Source: Candidatus Caribbeanibacter nitroreducens
GTDB lineage: Bacteria; Gemmatimonadota; Gemmatimonadetes; Palauibacterales; Palauibacteraceae
Direction: 5' to 3'
Assembly (NCBI GenBank): GCA_947581645.1
Contig: CANPVF010000154.1
Location: 1-34,918 of the forward strand
Length of the DNA: 34,918 bases
Within the stretch, counting starts at the first letter, position 1; every line of letters begins with the position of its first letter. Made by a program: the position numbers and the translations under genes. Below the pieces are notes generated by a model, which saw only the letters and a list, made by a program, of their open reading frames with translations, was not told the origin of the DNA and did no database searches. Shown here in pieces: positions 32,252-34,918 of this stretch.

Positions 32252-33867
32252 GGGAGATGCACGGGAGGACGGCGGACGACGGCGAACTGCTGGTGGTGGC
32301 GGATCGGGTGCACACGATGCGCCCCGGCGGACCCGGCACGGCCCGCCCCCTGCCCGACGCGCTGCTCGTCCGGGCGGGCGACGTGGCCGCCGTGGGGCCG
32401 GCGGACGAGCTCCGGAAGGCCGTCCCGGAGGCGCCCGTCGTGGACCTCCGGGGGAGCGTGATCACGCCCGGCCTCACCGACTCTCACCTCCACCTGCTCG
32501 AGTGGGCCCGGGCGCGGCGCGAGGTGGACCTGAGCCGTGCCTCCACGCCGGAGGGCGCCGCCGAGGCCGTGGCCCGGGAGGCGCACGAGGCGGGAGAGGG
32601 ATGGATCCGCGGACGCGGCTGGAGCCGCCACAGGCTGGGCGGGTTTCCGCATCGGAGTGACCTCGACGCGCACCTGCCGGACCGGCCGGTGGCCCTGCAG
32701 AGCCACGACATGCACGCCCTCTGGCTGAACAGCGAGGCCCTCCGCCGGCTGGGCCTCGACGAGAACACGCCGGATCCCGCCGACGGCCGCCTGATCCGCG
32801 ACGCCGACGGCCGCCTCACCGGCGTGCTCCTGGAGAACGCCGTCCAGCTCGCCACGGAGGGCATCCCGGAGCCCGGGGACGAGCAGCTCCTGGAGGACGT
32901 GCGGGAGGCCCAGGCCGCCCTGCACCGCAGGGGCTTCACGGGCGTCCACTCCATCGAGATGCACGGATCCCGGTTCCGTTCCCTGCGCCTCCTCCGCCGT
33001 CTCCGGGAGCGCGACGAGCTGCGGCTGAGGGTCCTCCAGCACCTGCCGCACGGCCTGCTGGAGGCCGCCGTCGAGCTCGGTCTCCGCAGCGGCTACGGCG
33101 ACGAGCTCCTGCGCGTGGGGGCGCTGAAGTTCTTCCTGGACGGTACCCTCGGGTCCGGCACGGCGTGGCTCAGCGAGCCCGGGGCCCGGGCCGGGGCCGG
33201 CGAACCGTTGCTCTCCCCGTCGGAGTTTCGCGCCCGGGTCGAGTCGGCGGCGGCCGTCGGCCTCTCCAGCGCCGTGCACGCCATCGGTGACGAGGCCGTC
33301 CAGCAGGCCGCCGAGTGCCTGAGCGGGGCCGCCACCGGCGACCTGCCCATGCCTCCGCGCGTGGAGCACGCCCAGCTCGTCGATCCGGACCGGCTCTCGA
33401 GGGACCTGGCCACCGGGCTCGTCTTCTCGGTCCAGCCGGCCCATTTCTACTCGGACTGGCGCGACGCCGAGGAGCAGTGGGGGCCCGAGCGCTGCCGCGG
33501 GGCCTTCGCCTTCCAGACCCTGCTGGACCGGGACGGCACCCTGGCCTTCGGCTCCGACGCCCCGGTGGAGCCTCCGGACCCCGGCCGCGCGCTCTTCGCC
33601 GCCACGGCCCGGCGGGGCCTCGACGGCGAGCCGTCCGGCGGGTGGCACCCGGAGCAGCGGATCTCCGTCCGCGAGGCGTTCTGCGCCTACACCACGGGTC
33701 CCGCGGCGGCGGCCGGCGACGAGAACCGCTCCGGACGCCTGCTGCCCGGCTTCCGCGCCGACCTGGTGGCCTGGGACCGGGACCCGCTGTCGGCCGTGGG
33801 CCGGGGGCTGCTGGAGATGGAGCCCGTGGCCACGATGGTGGGCGGCGAGGTGGTCTGGCGCGGCTGA
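32248..33867 (+). CDS. YtcJ-like metal-dependent amidohydrolase
   Basis: A 539-residue amidohydrolase-superfamily protein. It has a beta-sandwich start (LLVVADRVHTM...LRGSVITPGLTDSHLHLLEW, with the HxH metal pair), the YtcJ-type LKFFLDGTLGSGTAWLS (conserved Lys), AVHAIGDEAV and RVEHAQLV histidines, and the final Asp in AFGSDAPVEPPDPG. The C-terminus LLPGFRADLVAWDRDPLS is typical of the family. Substrate is unknown; relatives act on amides and cyclic amides. ATG 32248 overlaps the upstream stop as ATGA, with GGAGAGG upstream. The track's longer ORF starts inside the previous gene. Confidence 0.9.
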   Translation: MREMHGRTADDGELLVVADRVHTMRPGGPGTARPLPDALLVRAGDVAAVGPADELRKAVPEAPVVDLRGSVITPGLTDSHLHLLEWARARREVDLSRASTPEGAAEAVAREAHEAGEGWIRGRGWSRHRLGGFPHRSDLDAHLPDRPVALQSHDMHALWLNSEALRRLGLDENTPDPADGRLIRDADGRLTGVLLENAVQLATEGIPEPGDEQLLEDVREAQAALHRRGFTGVHSIEMHGSRFRSLRLLRRLRERDELRLRVLQHLPHGLLEAAVELGLRSGYGDELLRVGALKFFLDGTLGSGTAWLSEPGARAGAGEPLLSPSEFRARVESAAAVGLSSAVHAIGDEAVQQAAECLSGAATGDLPMPPRVEHAQLVDPDRLSRDLATGLVFSVQPAHFYSDWRDAEEQWGPERCRGAFAFQTLLDRDGTLAFGSDAPVEPPDPGRALFAATARRGLDGEPSGGWHPEQRISVREAFCAYTTGPAAAAGDENRSGRLLPGFRADLVAWDRDPLSAVGRGLLEMEPVATMVGGEVVWRG

Positions 33868-33931
33868 GGACCGGCCGCTCCCGAGCTCGCGCGAGGGACC
33901 GGACCACCGGATCGCGGGGTCCGGGCGGGGC

Positions 33932-33960
33932 TTGCCGAACAAACACCGAAAGTATATCGT
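33932..33960 (+). promoter_or_regulatory. Candidate promoter of the radical SAM gene (near-leaderless)
   Basis: TTGCCG (33932-33937) and TATCGT (33955-33960) are 17 bp apart. The predicted start, about 33967, is only about 2 bases before the GTG at 33969, and no Shine-Dalgarno lies between. The mRNA may be leaderless. Confidence 0.55.
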
Positions 33961-33968
33961 ACGGCCCC

Positions 33969-34918
33969 GTGAGGAACCTGCCCATCCACGGCCGCGGCGC
34001 CGCCGACAACCCGCCGAACCGGTTCGAGCGCCTCTCCGTCTCCCGGGAGGCGTGGACCGAGGAGGAGGACCCCGACCCGGAGACGAAGCTCTACCGGGAC
34101 GAGACGCGGTCCGTCCTCGCCACCAACGACAGCCCCGACGTCCCGTTCGAGGTGAGCCTGAACCCGTACAGGGGCTGCGAGCACGGGTGTGTCTACTGCC
34201 TGAAGGGCGACACCCCGGTGCTGATGGGCGACGGCACTGCGCGTCCCATCCGGGACGTTCGGCCCGGCGACGAGATCTACGGCACTCAGAAGCGCGGCCA
34301 CTACCGACGCTACACCCGCACCCGCGTACTGGACGCCTGGCGGACGAGCAGTCGGGCGGTGCGCGTCACCCTCGCGGACGGGACGACGCTGGTCACCGGC
34401 GAGGACCATCGCCTCCTGACGCGACGCGGTTGGAAGTTCATGACCGGGACCGAACAGGGTGCGAAACGGCGTCCTCACCTGACGACCAACGATCAGCTGC
34501 TCGGCACGGGTGCCTTCCCGCCCCCGCCGGAGCAAGACGGTAGCTATGCGAGAGGCTATCTCTCCGGCGTGATTCGTGGGGACGGACACCTGGCCAGCTA
34601 CCGGTATGAGCGCGCGGGACGGACCCACGGGAACCAGCACCAGTTCCGCACGGAAGGAAACCTTGCCGGCCGACCCGTGAAGAGCGGCGCCGACCTGAAG
34701 GTCGAATCGATCGAGGAACTCGGGGTCGAGCTCCCGATGTACGACCTCACCACCGGTACCGGCGACTTCATCGCCGACGGCGTCGTGAGCCACAACTGCT
34801 ACGCCCGGCCCACCCACGAGTACCTGGGCCTGTCGGCGGGGCTGGACTTCGAGACCCGGATCTTCGTGAAGGAGGACGCCCCGGCCCTGCTCCGGGAGGA
34901 GCTGGAGGATCCCTCCTG
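33969..34918 (+). CDS. Radical SAM protein (Rv2578c/PA0069-like), interrupted by an intein; 3' end missing
   Basis: This open frame has no stop before the window end, so the ORF track omits it. From GTG 33969 it reads MRNLPIHGRGAADNPPNRFERL, the typical start of Rv2578c/PA0069-like (SplB-related) radical SAM proteins. The [4Fe-4S]/SAM motif is C70-x3-C74-x2-C77 in GCEHGCVYC. A 200-residue intein begins at that third Cys and ends before CYARPTHEYLGLSAGLDF; removal restores HGCVYCYARPTHEY. About 117 extein residues lie in the window. It follows the amidohydrolase after 101 bp with its own promoter. The enzyme's reaction is unknown. Confidence 0.9.
   Translation, partial: MRNLPIHGRGAADNPPNRFERLSVSREAWTEEEDPDPETKLYRDETRSVLATNDSPDVPFEVSLNPYRGCEHGCVYCLKGDTPVLMGDGTARPIRDVRPGDEIYGTQKRGHYRRYTRTRVLDAWRTSSRAVRVTLADGTTLVTGEDHRLLTRRGWKFMTGTEQGAKRRPHLTTNDQLLGTGAFPPPPEQDGSYARGYLSGVIRGDGHLASYRYERAGRTHGNQHQFRTEGNLAGRPVKSGADLKVESIEELGVELPMYDLTTGTGDFIADGVVSHNCYARPTHEYLGLSAGLDFETRIFVKEDAPALLREELEDPS
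34197..34796 (+). mobile_element. Intein in the radical SAM gene, with remnant of a LAGLIDADG endonuclease
   Basis: Exactly 200 codons, Cys1 to Asn200. Block A is CLKGDTPVLMGDGTARPIRDV, one residue longer than the quoted core CLKGDTPVLM. Block B is TLVTGEDHRLLTRRGW; it has GEDH where many inteins have TxxH. Block C-like RGYLSGVIRGDGHL is the first LAGLIDADG helix, but only about 30 residues separate it from the C-terminal splicing part, where full-length versions have about 150 or more. Block F is MYDLTTGTGDFIADG and block G is VVSHN followed by extein Cys. All splicing residues (Cys1, His-Asn, +1 Cys) are present. Codon use (AAA, GAA, CGT, TAT) is less GC-biased than in neighbours, fitting past transfer. 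Confidence 0.9.

Noticed and set aside
33932-34543. Plus-strand ORF of 203 aa at the right end
   Set aside because: It is a frame-shifted shadow. The true gene is the open frame from 33969 with radical SAM and intein motifs.

Overview
The window is a gene-dense, very GC-rich bacterial chromosome segment. It has many GTG starts, one likely TTG start and one possible CTG start, and 4-bp start/stop overlaps. The mix of housekeeping genes, PfkB kinase, penicillin acylase, ECF sigma/zinc anti-sigma and secreted proteins of unknown function resembles Gemmatimonadota (for example Longimicrobium-like bacteria). That assignment is an inference from gene content and base composition, not a proven taxonomy.

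Layout, left to right. (1) 1-571, minus strand: promoter, tRNA-Thr, tRNA-Tyr and the 5' end of tuf, a classic tRNA-tuf transcription unit. (2) 661-6810, minus: cysS, a secreted protein of unknown function, a DUF1232 membrane-associated protein, then glmS and glmM, which make the amino-sugar precursor of the cell wall. (3) 7042-10445, plus: a cystathionine gamma-synthase/lyase-type enzyme, purD and mutM. These converge on a YfcE-like phosphodiesterase (10436-10966, minus). (4) 11085-15096, plus: an ECF sigma factor, its zinc-binding anti-sigma factor, a membrane protein with a bactofilin-like segment and a secreted beta-rich protein. Two near-identical ECF-type promoter motifs flank the sigma gene, which suggests autoregulation. 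(5) 15109-16969, minus: Mrp/ApbC and a NifU-C domain protein for Fe-S cluster handling. (6) 17024-22014, minus: a tightly overlapping set of PfkB sugar kinase, STAS-ATPase, STAS/winged-helix-like protein and penicillin acylase. (7) 22043-27224, minus: lepA, a degenerate histidine-kinase-like protein, a PhnP-type metallo-beta-lactamase-fold hydrolase and pyk. (8) 27260-28572, plus: two cold-shock proteins and ribosomal protein S21 with a structured leader and a strong terminator. (9) 28583-30797, minus: an HD-domain hydrolase and a class I aminotransferase. (10) 30892-33867, plus: a TonB-N-like membrane protein, a secreted protein of unknown function and a YtcJ-like amidohydrolase. (11) 33932-34918, plus: a radical SAM protein (Rv2578c/PA0069-like), split by an intein and running off the window. 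This gene is absent from the supplied ORF track because it has no stop codon in the window.

The most notable items are the 200-residue intein at the third cysteine of the radical-SAM cluster motif, whose homing endonuclease has been almost entirely deleted; the duplicated ECF promoter TGAAAC-N17-CGTAGGG around the sigma gene; and the STAS/ATPase partner-switch-like pair translationally coupled to a sugar kinase and a penicillin acylase. Five likely housekeeping promoters share a TTG(A/T/C)C(G)-like -35 and a TA(N)3T-like -10 with 17-18 bp spacing. The only gap over 300 bp without a gene (27003-27435) is filled by the divergent pyk and csp promoters and their long leaders.
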